Notes: generated by a model not told the origin, from the sequence alone. A stretch of DNA of 7,440 nucleotides from Holophagae bacterium (GCA_030609785.1 JAUWTC010000117.1:1-7440); one strand, 5' to 3'. Positions 1 through 6,685 are shown, numbered from the stretch's first letter. Program-made: numbers and translations.

Positions 1-27
1 AGCTCAGCCGGTATTTATTAAGAAAAC

Positions 28-34
28 GGGAGAG
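28..34 (+). promoter_or_regulatory. Ribosome binding site deciding between two adjacent ATG starts
   Basis: GGGAGAG precedes an ATGATG. The GGAG core at 29-32 leaves a 3-base spacer to the ATG at 36 and a 6-base spacer to the ATG at 39. The second spacing is more usual, so the protein may lack the first Met. The effect is one residue only. Confidence 0.5.
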
Positions 35-35
35 A

Positions 36-1052
36 ATGATGATTCGAAAAAACGTGGTTCTGATAACGGGAGCGAGCGGAGAAATCGGGCACGGGCTGAT
101 CGAACGAATTTCGGAGGCCGGGCAGTCGGAGATCATTACGATCGATTTGCAGCCCTTGGCGCCAGAGCTGAAGAACATGGTGACGCGGGAATTCACCGGC
201 TCGATCATGGAAGACCATCTCCTGCAGAGAATCCTGGCCGAGTTCCGGGTCGAGACGATCTTTCATCTGGCTGCTTTGCTGTCGACCCGTGCCGAATTCA
301 CTCCGGTCGCGGCCCATCAGGTCAACGTCGAGGGAACGCTCAAATTGCTCAATTTTGCCCAGGCCCAGGGCGAGAGTCACGCCCGCCCGGTGACCTTCAT
401 CTACCCATCATCGATCGCCGCCTACGGCATGCCCAGCCTCGACTTCAAAGGCAAGGTCAAGGAGCACGAGTGGAACATGCCGACGACGATGTATGGCTGC
501 AACAAGTTGTACTGCGAGCATCTGGGCCGCTACTACTCGCGGCACTTCAAGCAGTTGGCGGCGGAGACCCTGTCCGGCAAGGTGGACTTCAGGGCCATTC
601 GCTTCCCCGGTCTGATCTCGGCGATGACGGTCCCGTCGGGCGGGACCTCGGACTATGCGCCGGAGATGATTCACGCGGCCGCCAAGGGGGAGCCCTACGC
701 CTGTTTCGTCGAGCCCGAGACCCGCATCCCCTTCATGGTGATGGCCGATGCGGTTGAGGCGACGCTGCGCCTGGCCGCCGCGCCTCGCGAGAGCCTGAGC
801 CAGACGGTCTACAACATCACGGCCTTCAACCCTTCGGCATCGGAGATCCGGGACCTGGTTCTGGAGGGATTCCCGGGGGCGGAAATCTCGTTCGACCCGG
901 ACCTCATGCGTCTGGCGATCGTTGAAAGTTGGCCGGCAGACGTGGACGACAGTGCTGCTCGCACCGACTGGGGCCACGCGCCACAGTTCGGGTTTGAAGA
1001 CGGTTTTTCAAACTACCTCTTCCCCAGAATCAAGGAGCACTATCGGTCCTGA
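36..1052 (+). CDS. NAD-dependent epimerase/dehydratase-family protein, probably L-threonine 3-dehydrogenase (epimerase type)
   Basis: This is an extended short-chain dehydrogenase of 338 aa. The Rossmann motif GASGEIG (G12, G15, G18) lies near the N-terminus. D37 at the end of strand 2 (TIDLQP) favours NAD over NADP. The active site is S125/S126 (YPSSIAAYG) with Y153 and K157 (YGCNK). Downstream, FPGLIS, SGGTSDYAPEM, the CFVEPETRIPFMVMADA stretch and a late 'SWPADVDDSAARTDWG' block match what I know of the epimerase-type threonine dehydrogenases. Those enzymes oxidise L-threonine to 2-amino-3-ketobutyrate in the cytoplasm. At 338 aa it is somewhat longer than the usual ~315, with extra residues around 165-185. 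The usual partner, 2-amino-3-ketobutyrate CoA ligase, is not in the window and could lie upstream. There are two adjacent ATGs, at 36 and 39. GGAG at 29-32 is only 3 bases from the first and 6 from the second, so translation may begin at 39. A sugar-nucleotide epimerase is the alternative reading. Confidence 0.83.
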   Translation: MMIRKNVVLITGASGEIGHGLIERISEAGQSEIITIDLQPLAPELKNMVTREFTGSIMEDHLLQRILAEFRVETIFHLAALLSTRAEFTPVAAHQVNVEGTLKLLNFAQAQGESHARPVTFIYPSSIAAYGMPSLDFKGKVKEHEWNMPTTMYGCNKLYCEHLGRYYSRHFKQLAAETLSGKVDFRAIRFPGLISAMTVPSGGTSDYAPEMIHAAAKGEPYACFVEPETRIPFMVMADAVEATLRLAAAPRESLSQTVYNITAFNPSASEIRDLVLEGFPGAEISFDPDLMRLAIVESWPADVDDSAARTDWGHAPQFGFEDGFSNYLFPRIKEHYRS

Positions 1053-1065
1053 AGGGGACCCGTAG

Positions 1066-1087
1066 GGGCGGCCCCCCGTGGCCGCCC
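1066..1087. repeat. GC-rich palindrome (REP-like hairpin) after the dehydrogenase gene
   Basis: GGGCGGCC at 1066-1073 and GGCCGCCC at 1080-1087 are perfect 8-base inverted arms with a 6-base loop. The hairpin begins 13 bases after the stop codon of the dehydrogenase gene. No T-tract follows, so it is not a classic intrinsic terminator, though it could still slow transcription or protect the 3' end. The 'GTAGGGGCG...CCGCCC' style resembles dispersed extragenic palindromes known from many GC-rich genomes. Copy number cannot be judged from one window. Confidence 0.6.
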
Positions 1088-1251
1088 GGTTCTGTTGGTG
1101 GGCCTTCTCCATGGACGACCCTGTGCACTGAGGAACCCTCGAAACCGAAAGAGTTATGTGCCGCCTTTCAATTCGCTCTTGCGCCCAACGTTTTGAGACA
1201 ACCGGTCGTTTTCAGGTCGTTTCATGCTGGATGAGCCCGGAAGTTCAACAA

Positions 1252-1268
1252 TTTCCAACACTTGGAAA
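1252..1268. promoter_or_regulatory. Perfect 17-base palindrome, candidate operator upstream of the nrdJ promoter
   Basis: TTTCCAA (1252-1258), CAC, TTGGAAA (1262-1268) form perfect 7-base arms around a 3-base centre. The centre at 1260 lies about 35 bases upstream of the -35 hexamer, roughly position -71 from the inferred start site. That is a typical place for an activator or second regulator. The arms are too AT-rich and the stem too short for a convincing terminator. I cannot name the protein that would bind it. Confidence 0.4.
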
Positions 1269-1279
1269 AAACACAAAAA

Positions 1280-1295
1280 CCTCAATATATTGTGT
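1280..1295. promoter_or_regulatory. NrdR box 1 (distal), 14/16 match
   Basis: Against the known NrdR consensus ACACWATATATWGTGT, the sequence CCTCAATATATTGTGT matches 14 of 16 positions, including the whole AATATATTGTGT core. It overlaps the first base of the -35 hexamer. NrdR is the zinc-finger/ATP-cone repressor of bacterial ribonucleotide reductase genes. Finding this core directly upstream of nrdJ, paired with a second copy, makes chance unlikely. Confidence 0.82.
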
Positions 1296-1324
1296 TGACA
1301 TCACTTCTGACGTCAAGATATAGT
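1295..1324 (+). promoter_or_regulatory. Sigma70-type promoter of nrdJ
   Basis: A perfect -35 hexamer TTGACA (1295-1300) and a -10 TATAGT (1319-1324, 5/6 match) are separated by 18 bases. Transcription would begin near 1331, giving a leader of about 90 bases before the ATG at 1423. Both hexamers are touched by the NrdR-like boxes, so the promoter is probably strong and repressed. Confidence 0.75.
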
Positions 1325-1326
1325 GG
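1311..1326. promoter_or_regulatory. NrdR box 2 (proximal), 11/16 match, covering the -10
   Basis: CGTCAAGATATAGTGG matches the NrdR consensus at 11 of 16 positions and lies exactly 15 bases after box 1 (31 bases start to start, three helical turns). Tandem boxes with a 15-16 base linker are the known arrangement for NrdR. This weaker copy covers the -10 hexamer, so occupancy would block RNA polymerase. On its own the match would be unconvincing; the phasing with box 1 carries the call. Confidence 0.7.
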
Positions 1327-1422
1327 CTCAAGTCAGGCCAATCTTCGGGGGTTCAGCGGAAGTCTTCAGCGGACCGCATCGGGGGAACGACGCTTGGAGA
1401 TGAGAACGCTGGGGGCTTTTAG

Positions 1423-4400
1423 ATGAAATTCAGTCGTCGATTCACGCGCGCCGGAGCCGGCCCGTATCAGGGCATCGGCTTTGGGTCCCGGAGGTCGGAG
1501 ATCCGTAATCCTGACGGAACCCTGGTCTTCGAGATGGACGATGTCACCGTTCCGGAGGACTGGTCCCAGGTGGCCGTCGACGTCTTGGTTCAGAAATACT
1601 TCCGAAAGGCCGGGGTTCCCCAGGTCGACGCGGACGGCACTCCCATCGTCGATGATCGAAATCGACCCGTGACCGGGTCCGAAAGAGATGCCCGGCAGGT
1701 CTTTGACCGTCTCGCTGGGTGCTGGGCCCATTGGGGGCGTAAACACGACTATTTCGACAGTGAAGACGATGCCGATGCGTTCCACGACGAACTCTGCCAC
1801 ATGTTGGCCAACCAGATGGCCGCGCCGAACTCGCCGCAGTGGTTCAATACTGGACTCCACTGGGCCTACGACATCAGCGGCCCTGCCCAGGGCCACTGGT
1901 ATTGCGACCCGAAGACCGGGGAGCTGTATGAAAGCTCGTCGGCCTACGAGCACCCTCAGCCCCACGCATGCTTCATTCAATCGGTCAGTGACGATCTGGT
2001 CAACGAGGGCGGCATCATGGATCTCTGGACCCGTGAGGCCCGGCTCTTCAAGTACGGATCGGGTACCGGCTCGAACTTCTCCAAGCTGCGGGGCGGGGGA
2101 GAATCGCTCTCGGGCGGCGGGCGCTCCTCGGGTCTGATGTCCTTCCTCAAGATCGGCGACCGGGCGGCCGGGGCGATCAAATCGGGCGGAACCACCCGGC
2201 GTGCCGCCAAGATGGTCTGCCTGGACCTCGACCATCCGGACATCGAAGAGTTCATCTCCTGGAAGGCGGTCGAGGAGCGCAAGGTCGCCGCGATGGTGGC
2301 CGGGTCCCGGATGGTCAAGCGGCACCTCAAAGAGATTCTGGACGCCTGCTTTCCTGACGGTGGCGACACGGCGGATACCGACACCGACACCAACTCCAAG
2401 CTCAGGGTTGCGCTGGCCTCCGCCAGACGGATGGGCGTGCCGGACGGCTCGATGCAGCGCGTGTTGCAGTTGGCCGGCCAAGGCATCAAGAACTACCTCG
2501 TCGAGGAGTACGACACTGACTGGGATTCGGACGCCTATTTCACGGTGTCCGGCCAGAATTCCAACAACAGCGTTCGTGTACCCAACGCTTTCTTCAATGC
2601 CCTGGAGAGCGGGCGTGACTGGTATCTGACCAATCGGACCGATGGCCAGAAAGCCCGGGAAGTGTCGGCCCCCAAGTTGTGGAGCGACATCGCGATTTCG
2701 GCGTGGGAGTGTGCCGACCCGGGTCTCCAGTTCGACGACACGATCAACGAGTGGCACACCTGCCCCGCCGGAGGCCGAATCAATGCCTCCAACCCGTGTT
2801 CCGAGTACATGTTCCTGGACGACACGGCCTGCAATCTGGCATCGCTCAACCTGGTCACCTTCCTCAAGTCGGATGGTTCGTTCGATATCGAGGCCTTCAA
2901 ACACGCGGTCCGATTGTGGACTGTCGTACTGGAGATTTCGGTATTGATGGCCTCCTTCCCGTCGCGCCGAATCGCCGAGCTGAGCTACCTCTATCGCACG
3001 CTGGGTCTGGGCTTCGCCAACATCGGGTCGCTGCTGATGCGTCTGGGCATTCCCTACGACTCCGACGAGGGTCGCTCGATCTGCGGCGCCATCACCTCGA
3101 TCATGTGTGGCGAGAGCTATGCGACCTCGGCGGAGATGGCCGCGGAATTGGGAGCGTTCCAAGCCTTCGAGGATAACCGCGAGCCGATGCTCCGGGTGAT
3201 TCGGAACCATAGGCGGGCCGCCTACGATGCCCCCGACGAGATGTTCGAGGACCTGACGATCAAGCCGATCGGCCTCTCGCCCGAAGCCACGCCGCAGGCA
3301 TTGTTGAATGCCGCACGAGAAGCATGGGATCGTGCCCTGGAAGCCGGTGAACAGCACGGGTACCGCAATGCTCAAACGACGGTGTTGGCCCCGACCGGCA
3401 CGATCGGTCTGGTGATGGACTGCGATACCACCGGCATCGAGCCGGATTTCGCCCTGGTCAAGTTCAAGAAGTTGGCCGGTGGCGGCTATTTCAAGATCAT
3501 CAATCAGGGTATCCCTGCTGCCCTGGTTCGGCTGGGTTATGACGACCAGCAAATCGTCGACATCGTCGGCCATACGGTCGGCCACGGCACCCTTCAAGGG
3601 TGCCCGACGATCGACCTCGAGGCGCTGGCCGATCGGGGTTTCGACGCCGAGGCTCTGACCCGGGTCGAAGAGGCCATTCCGACCTCCTTCGAACTCAAGC
3701 TGGCATTTTCGCCGCATATTCTCGGGGAGTCCTTCCTGCGCGGATTGGGTTTCACCGACGTCGAACTCGCAGACTGGAATCTGGACGTGCTCGCTCGCCT
3801 GGAGTTCTCGGCCGACGAGATCGAGCAGGCCAACACGTGGGCCTGCGGCACGATGACTATCGAGGGCGCCCCCCATCTGCAGACGGAACACCTGTCCGTC
3901 TTCGACTGCGCCAACCGATGTGGGCGCAAGGGCACCCGATTTATCCGCTACGAGGGACATATCTTGATGATGGCGGCCGCCCAGCCCTTCATTTCGGGCG
4001 CCATCTCCAAGACGATCAACATGCCCAGCGAGGGGTCGGTTGAGAACATCAAGCACGCCTACAAGCTCTCGTGGGAGAAGATGGTCAAGGCCGTGGCCCT
4101 CTACCGGGACGGTTCGAAACTCAGTCAACCCTTGTCGATGGCCCTGGACGCCGAAGAGGAAGACGCCCTGATGGAGGCCGTTACCTCGGCCGATCCGATG
4201 AAGGTTGCCGAGGCGATGGCCGAGAGGGTCGTCATCCGTTATCAGGCTCGGCGCCGGCGTTTGCCGCAGCGCAGGACCGGCTACACCCAGAAGGCTTCGG
4301 TCGGCGGCCACAAGGTCTACATCCGAACCGGTGACTACGAGAATGGCTCAATCGGTGAGATCTTCCTGGACATGCACCGGGAGGGTGCGGCCTTTCGCTC

Positions 4401-4914
4401 CCTGATGAATTCTTTTGCCATCGCAGTCTCGCTGGGCCTGCAGTACGGCGTACCGCTTGAGGAGTTCGTCGATGCCTTCGTGTTCACCCGCTTCGAGCCT
4501 TCGGGCATGGTTGGAGGTCACGAACGGATCAAGATGTCGACCTCGGTGATCGACTACGTCTTCCGGGATCTGGCCATTACCTACCTGGGCCGGGACGATC
4601 TCGCCCAGGTCTCTCCCGAGGAAACCCGCCACGACGCGATTGGCGGAGGTCTCCAGGAGGGCAAGGCCAAAAAGGAACCCCAGGAAAAAGCCGAAATACG
4701 GTCGATCGCGGTTGCCCAGGCGGTGGCCAGGGGGGCCGCGGCGCCGATAGCCGGTGGGGTACGATCCACCGTCAAGTCGGCGGTGGCCCAGGACCAGGCA
4801 CGCGTCATGGGTTACGAGGGTGACCCCTGCCCCGAGTGCGGCGCTCTGACCCTGGTGCGGAACGGCACCTGCCTCAAGTGCAACACCTGCGGGGGAACGA
4901 CGGGCTGTTCGTAA
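1423..4914 (+). CDS. nrdJ: Adenosylcobalamin-dependent (class II) ribonucleotide reductase, long zinc-ribbon form
   Basis: At 1163 aa this is the long B12-dependent form. It makes deoxyribonucleotides for DNA synthesis using a cobalamin-generated thiyl radical. N457-P-C459-S-E461 is the radical site, C459 being the thiyl-radical cysteine. C183 (HACFIQ) and C470 (DTACNLAS) form the redox pair; the 11-residue step from C459 to C470 matches the C408-C419 spacing of the Lactobacillus enzyme. APTGTIG (656-662) and [15 protein letters not shown] are conserved barrel loops. Residues about 950-1065 ([15 protein letters not shown]... FEPSGMVGG) form the TSCPD-type domain. A charged/Ala-rich linker leads to a zinc-ribbon tail with C1136, C1139, C1150, C1153, C1156 and a terminal C1162, which likely recycles the active-site disulfide. 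No ATP-cone or intein is seen. The start is supported by the N-terminal [13 protein letters not shown] block typical of the family; the ribosome site is only GGGGG at 1411-1415. Regulation by NrdR is predicted. Confidence 0.98.
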   Translation: MKFSRRFTRAGAGPYQGIGFGSRRSEIRNPDGTLVFEMDDVTVPEDWSQVAVDVLVQKYFRKAGVPQVDADGTPIVDDRNRPVTGSERDARQVFDRLAGCWAHWGRKHDYFDSEDDADAFHDELCHMLANQMAAPNSPQWFNTGLHWAYDISGPAQGHWYCDPKTGELYESSSAYEHPQPHACFIQSVSDDLVNEGGIMDLWTREARLFKYGSGTGSNFSKLRGGGESLSGGGRSSGLMSFLKIGDRAAGAIKSGGTTRRAAKMVCLDLDHPDIEEFISWKAVEERKVAAMVAGSRMVKRHLKEILDACFPDGGDTADTDTDTNSKLRVALASARRMGVPDGSMQRVLQLAGQGIKNYLVEEYDTDWDSDAYFTVSGQNSNNSVRVPNAFFNALESGRDWYLTNRTDGQKAREVSAPKLWSDIAISAWECADPGLQFDDTINEWHTCPAGGRINASNPCSEYMFLDDTACNLASLNLVTFLKSDGSFDIEAFKHAVRLWTVVLEISVLMASFPSRRIAELSYLYRTLGLGFANIGSLLMRLGIPYDSDEGRSICGAITSIMCGESYATSAEMAAELGAFQAFEDNREPMLRVIRNHRRAAYDAPDEMFEDLTIKPIGLSPEATPQALLNAAREAWDRALEAGEQHGYRNAQTTVLAPTGTIGLVMDCDTTGIEPDFALVKFKKLAGGGYFKIINQGIPAALVRLGYDDQQIVDIVGHTVGHGTLQGCPTIDLEALADRGFDAEALTRVEEAIPTSFELKLAFSPHILGESFLRGLGFTDVELADWNLDVLARLEFSADEIEQANTWACGTMTIEGAPHLQTEHLSVFDCANRCGRKGTRFIRYEGHILMMAAAQPFISGAISKTINMPSEGSVENIKHAYKLSWEKMVKAVALYRDGSKLSQPLSMALDAEEEDALMEAVTSADPMKVAEAMAERVVIRYQARRRRLPQRRTGYTQKASVGGHKVYIRTGDYENGSIGEIFLDMHREGAAFRSLMNSFAIAVSLGLQYGVPLEEFVDAFVFTRFEPSGMVGGHERIKMSTSVIDYVFRDLAITYLGRDDLAQVSPEETRHDAIGGGLQEGKAKKEPQEKAEIRSIAVAQAVARGAAAPIAGGVRSTVKSAVAQDQARVMGYEGDPCPECGALTLVRNGTCLKCNTCGGTTGCS

Positions 4915-5011
4915 GGTAAGGAGCTGTCAGCGTCGCCGTTTACATGAAGACGCCAAAAGAGCAGCCACAAAAAGAAAAACCAGATGAAATGCTGGGACTG
5001 CGTTCTGGAGC

Positions 5012-5029
5012 GCGGGGCTCCCGCCCCGC
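5012..5029. repeat. GC-rich hairpin, dispersed-repeat type
   Basis: GCGGGGC (5012-5018) and GCCCCGC (5023-5029) are perfect 7-base arms around a TCCC loop, about 100 bases after the nrdJ stop. The flanking phrase 'CTGGAGCGCGGGGCTCCCGCCCC' style recalls extragenic palindromes common in GC-rich environmental genomes (recollection, not a search). Its GGGGCTCC...GCCCC core is shared with the palindrome near 7347-7371. No T-tract follows, so any terminator role would be weak. Confidence 0.5.
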
Positions 5030-5147
5030 ATTGTGATGCCCAGCTATTGCAGGCAGCTAAACTGTTAGCCGTCAGCTCAGGCATGGAGATCATCCCAGGC
5101 TGGTGGACCGTCACCGATGCATCCAGAGTCTGTTTTTGAACCCGAAG

Positions 5148-5211
5148 ACGCAAAGAGTGCTCAGGGTGTTAATTTCAATATCCTCTTTGCGTTCCCTTTG
5201 CGGTCTTTGTG
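5148..5211. repeat. CTTTGCG repeat cluster with inverted arms
   Basis: ACGCAAAGAG (5148-5157) is the exact reverse complement of CTCTTTGCGT (5183-5192), with 25 bases between. The right arm continues as near-tandem units of the CTTTGCG type (CTTTGCGTTC, CTTTGCGGT, CTTTGTGTT). Such 'ACGCAAAGA' strings recur as intergenic repeats in several bacterial phyla, from memory. The inverted arms could fold in RNA from either strand, so a bidirectional transcription-ending role between the convergent genes is possible but not shown. Confidence 0.5.
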
Positions 5212-5226
5212 TTGACTCCGGTACAT

Positions 5227-5724
5227 TCAGTGCTCTGTCTCGTCCCATGCCGAGGTGGAGCCGGACTCGAAGTCGTCTGCAAACAAGGGCCAACCACCGC
5301 AGTCGCTCATCGAGGAGACCATGGATGGCGTGGCCTTGGCAGCCCGCGCACCGGCCGGTGGTTCCGGCGCCGTGAAAACGGTGCTGCCGCACGGGGTGTC
5401 CTCGCACCCGTAGGCGCCCCACACCCAGGCGGTGTAGATGCCCGGCGCGAGGCCGGTGAGCTCGTGGGTGAGATCGAAGCAGCACACGCACCAGCAACAC
5501 GGTTCCACCTCGATCTCGAAGATGTCAATGGTGAAGCCGTCCTGGGTAATCTGGAAGTCCATGATCGGGCAGCAGTTGAACTCGGCCAAGTCGTGGTGAA
5601 TGAACACGCTCTCACCATCGACTTCGGACCACACCACGTCCGGCGGGCAGAAGTCCTGGGCCTCCACACAGTCCACCGCGGCGAAGAGTAGGAGAACCAG
5701 CGCCAACCCGCTGCACAGCCTCAT
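5227..5724 (-). CDS. Small secreted Cys-rich protein with a C-terminal DxFESGxTSAW tail (function unknown)
   Basis: I do not recognise a named family for this 165-aa protein. Residues 1-22 form a signal peptide (short basic start, hydrophobic LALVLLLFAA, likely cut after VEA22); the DC19 context is a poor lipobox. The mature part has 11 cysteines: C26, C51, C52, C76, C77, C79, C81, C82, C107, C112 and C142, including a CCWCVCC cluster at 76-82. Residues about 30-120 alternate in a beta-sandwich-like way ('LTGLAPGIYTAWVWG'), as in a small Ig/fibronectin-like extracellular domain. A short Ala/Pro/Ser linker follows. The protein ends in PLFADDFESGSTSAWDETEH, a tail type I have seen at the C-terminus of secreted proteins in Acidobacteriota and some Gammaproteobacteria, where it may be a sorting or modular tag (inference). 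The start is fixed by AGGAGG 5 bases upstream of the ATG and a well-placed promoter. It lies 63 bases downstream of the TrmO-like lipoprotein gene. Confidence 0.8.
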   Translation of the reverse strand: MRLCSGLALVLLLFAAVDCVEAQDFCPPDVVWSEVDGESVFIHHDLAEFNCCPIMDFQITQDGFTIDIFEIEVEPCCWCVCCFDLTHELTGLAPGIYTAWVWGAYGCEDTPCGSTVFTAPEPPAGARAAKATPSMVSSMSDCGGWPLFADDFESGSTSAWDETEH

Positions 5725-5729
5725 CTCGG

Positions 5730-5735
5730 CCTCCT
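5730..5735 (-). promoter_or_regulatory. Perfect Shine-Dalgarno of the Cys-rich gene
   Basis: On the minus strand this reads AGGAGG, 5 bases before the ATG whose first base is 5724. It is the strongest ribosome site in the window. It supports both the start and active expression of an otherwise unrecognised gene. Confidence 0.85.
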
Positions 5736-5744
5736 GTCCCTATA

Positions 5745-5773
5745 AATATAGTGCGACCCAGGGCCAGGTGCAA
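5745..5773 (-). promoter_or_regulatory. Probable promoter of the Cys-rich gene
   Basis: On the minus strand, TTGCAC (5768-5773, a modest -35) and TATATT (5745-5750, 5/6 match to TATAAT) are separated by 17 bases. The start site would fall just before the AGGAGG, giving a very short leader of about 15-20 bases. The local AT-rich patch stands out in a GC-rich gap. The gene is thus probably transcribable independently of the lipoprotein gene 63 bases upstream. Confidence 0.6.
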
Positions 5774-5787
5774 CCCGCGCCCGGCCC

Positions 5788-6372
5788 CTAGCCCAAAGGG
5801 CCGCTTTGCTCGCGCTGCTCCCTGCTCCGTTTCAGGCCGGCCATACTCACCTTGATGTCCAGCACCGGTGTTCCGTCGAAGGCATCGAGGTTGCGAACAA
5901 CCAATGTCGTGCCTCTGACTTCCAGAAGCTCTACCTCGGTGACACCGATGGGGGTCAGCCGGTCGGACGTGCGTGAAGCGAACGGCCCGACCCGTTTGCG
6001 ATCAAAGCCGCGGGCGAAGACACTTCGGATCGGGCGGGCCTTGTGGAAGTGCCACAGAATCAGTAGCGACGTCTCATCTTCGAGGCCCCTCATGAACCGG
6101 ACCATGCCCGGATATAGACGGATCTCCGAGATATCGCCACCCGTGATGCCGAAGGCACTCGGACCGCGTTTCTTGTCATTGACGACGTAGCCGATGGGCC
6201 TGATCACGATGGACTTCGCATCATCGGGGTACAGAGCGGTGAGAGGGACCGGCCCGCCATCGATCATGATCACTTCGCCACCCCCAGAATCCCGATTCCG
6301 GCTGCGACATCCGGAAGTTAAAAAGAGTGCTGCCGCCACCGCACACACTGACCACTTCGTCATTCGCTTCAT
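5788..6372 (-). CDS. Predicted lipoprotein with a TrmO/TsaA-like (tRNA t6A37 methyltransferase family) domain
   Basis: The 194-aa protein opens with a lipoprotein signal: basic MKRMTK, hydrophobic SVCAVAAALFL, then TSGC22 as the likely lipidated cysteine. A polar Gly-rich linker (23-54) leads to a domain at about 55-178 that reads as the YaeB/TrmO (TSAA) fold. The matching blocks are IRPIGYV (57-63), RGLEDETSLLILWHFHKARP (95-114), GPFASRTSDRLTPIG (129-143, versus the usual G-FATRSPxRPNPIG) and LDAFDGTPVLDIK (162-174). TrmO methylates N6 of threonylcarbamoyl-A37 in tRNA using S-adenosylmethionine in the cytoplasm. Here the RPNPIG motif has become RLTPIG, and the DIKPYLP motif has become DIKVSMAG. 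Export and motif drift together suggest the fold has been reused outside the cytoplasm (inference). The start is supported by GGAG (6380-6383) with a 7-base spacer. A start at Met4 would have poor spacing and would still keep the signal. The C-terminus (KRSREQREQ) is charged. Confidence 0.75.
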   Translation of the reverse strand: MKRMTKWSVCAVAAALFLTSGCRSRNRDSGGGEVIMIDGGPVPLTALYPDDAKSIVIRPIGYVVNDKKRGPSAFGITGGDISEIRLYPGMVRFMRGLEDETSLLILWHFHKARPIRSVFARGFDRKRVGPFASRTSDRLTPIGVTEVELLEVRGTTLVVRNLDAFDGTPVLDIKVSMAGLKRSREQREQSGPLG

Positions 6373-6685
6373 TCGCTTTCTCCCTGGCCGCTTCGGCGTG
6401 GACCTTCTTTTTCGGCGCCATGGCCGAGATAATTTGATAACTCAGTCGAGTCGATGGTTGGGCAGTGGGTGGCGGGGCGATCATCGTGGTGTCTGGTCTC
6501 GTGGCGCTTCTTCGTGGCGCCGCCTTAGCTTGTCGCCGAGAGCCTCGTAGCGTTCAGGGGATAGGAATTTCCTTTTCGTACACCACGAGCCTACCACGAC
6601 GTGAACCACCCCTTTCCCGCCACCCGGTCCCTCGATTTCGGCTTCGAGGTCATCGACAACCCCACCGACCGTGTCGCCCACAATC
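6373..6685. other. 313-base gap between the permease and the lipoprotein gene, no convincing gene
   Basis: A minus-strand frame of 80 codons (6723-6481) overlaps the permease end and crosses most of the gap. Its last part (KFLSPERYEALGDKLRRRHEEAP) has protein-like composition, so a small or decayed gene is possible, but I found no ribosome site or recognisable domain. TCGTGGCGC occurs twice at 6499-6507 and 6512-6520. An AT-rich patch near 6428-6442 (TTATCAAATTATC on the minus strand) is the only candidate promoter region for the lipoprotein gene, and no good -35 accompanies it. Confidence 0.5.
6380..6384 (-). promoter_or_regulatory. Ribosome binding site fixing the lipoprotein start
   Basis: GGGAG on the minus strand leaves 7 bases (from GGAG) to the ATG at 6372. 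This matters because it places the signal peptide inside the translated product, rather than leaving it as an artefact of an over-extended reading frame. Confidence 0.7.

Larger units (their letters stand above)
1053..1422. other. 370-base regulatory gap between the dehydrogenase gene and nrdJ
   Basis: I see no gene here. In order it holds the GC palindrome at 1066-1087; a tandem near-repeat GGTCGTTTTCA/GGTCGTTTCA at 1204-1224; a 17-base palindrome at 1252-1268; two NrdR-like boxes at 1280-1295 and 1311-1326 over a strong promoter; a TTCAGCGGA direct repeat at 1352-1360 and 1365-1373 in the untranslated leader; and an 8-codon mini-ORF at 1400-1426 whose TGA overlaps the nrdJ ATG. The leader is about 90 bases. 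I looked for conserved cobalamin-riboswitch landmarks, often found before class II reductases, and saw none. Confidence 0.7.
4915..5226. other. 312-base convergent gap with hairpins and repeats, no gene
   Basis: This is the space between the ends of nrdJ (plus) and the Cys-rich gene (minus). It contains a GC hairpin (5012-5029), a small hairpin GCTAA-ACTG-TTAGC (5056-5069) and a CTTTGCG-type repeat cluster (5148-5211). A 30-codon reading frame at 4944-5036 runs through the GC hairpin and I do not believe it is a gene. No oligo-T intrinsic terminator of normal form is present for either gene. The nearest is the T5 run around 5134-5138, which has no strong stem before it. Confidence 0.65.

Noticed and set aside
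408..977. A 189-codon minus-strand frame inside the dehydrogenase gene
   Set aside because: It is a shadow of the plus-strand gene, whose Rossmann motif and YxxxK site are intact. The product is Arg-rich and low-complexity.
1325..1422. Cobalamin riboswitch in the nrdJ leader
   Set aside because: It was expected from the gene's B12 dependence, but the leader is only about 90 bases and I found no recognisable B12-box or core. The promoter carries NrdR-type sites instead.
1366..4311. A 981-codon open frame on the minus strand, opposite nrdJ
   Set aside because: It lies antiparallel to a complete, motif-verified reductase. GC-rich third positions in nrdJ remove stops from the opposite strand, and the translated product shows no recognisable domain and a composition (RG, VG, LG rich) typical of such shadows.
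1423..4914. Intein or frameshift within nrdJ
   Set aside because: Reductases often host inteins, but all conserved blocks occur in order at normal spacing in one uninterrupted frame of normal length.
4944..5036. A 30-codon plus-strand frame after nrdJ (MKTPKEQPQKEK...)
   Set aside because: It has no ribosome site at a normal distance, its second half is simply the translated GC hairpin, and it ends directly after that repeat.
5209..5691. A 160-codon plus-strand frame opposite the Cys-rich gene
   Set aside because: The minus-strand gene has a signal peptide, a promoter and AGGAGG. The plus-strand frame has none of these.
6221..6484. An 87-codon minus-strand frame overlapping the start of the lipoprotein gene
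   Set aside because: It has no ribosome site, its overlap region is out of frame with a strongly supported gene, and no domain is visible. The MAPKKK stretch is the lipoprotein leader region read as protein.
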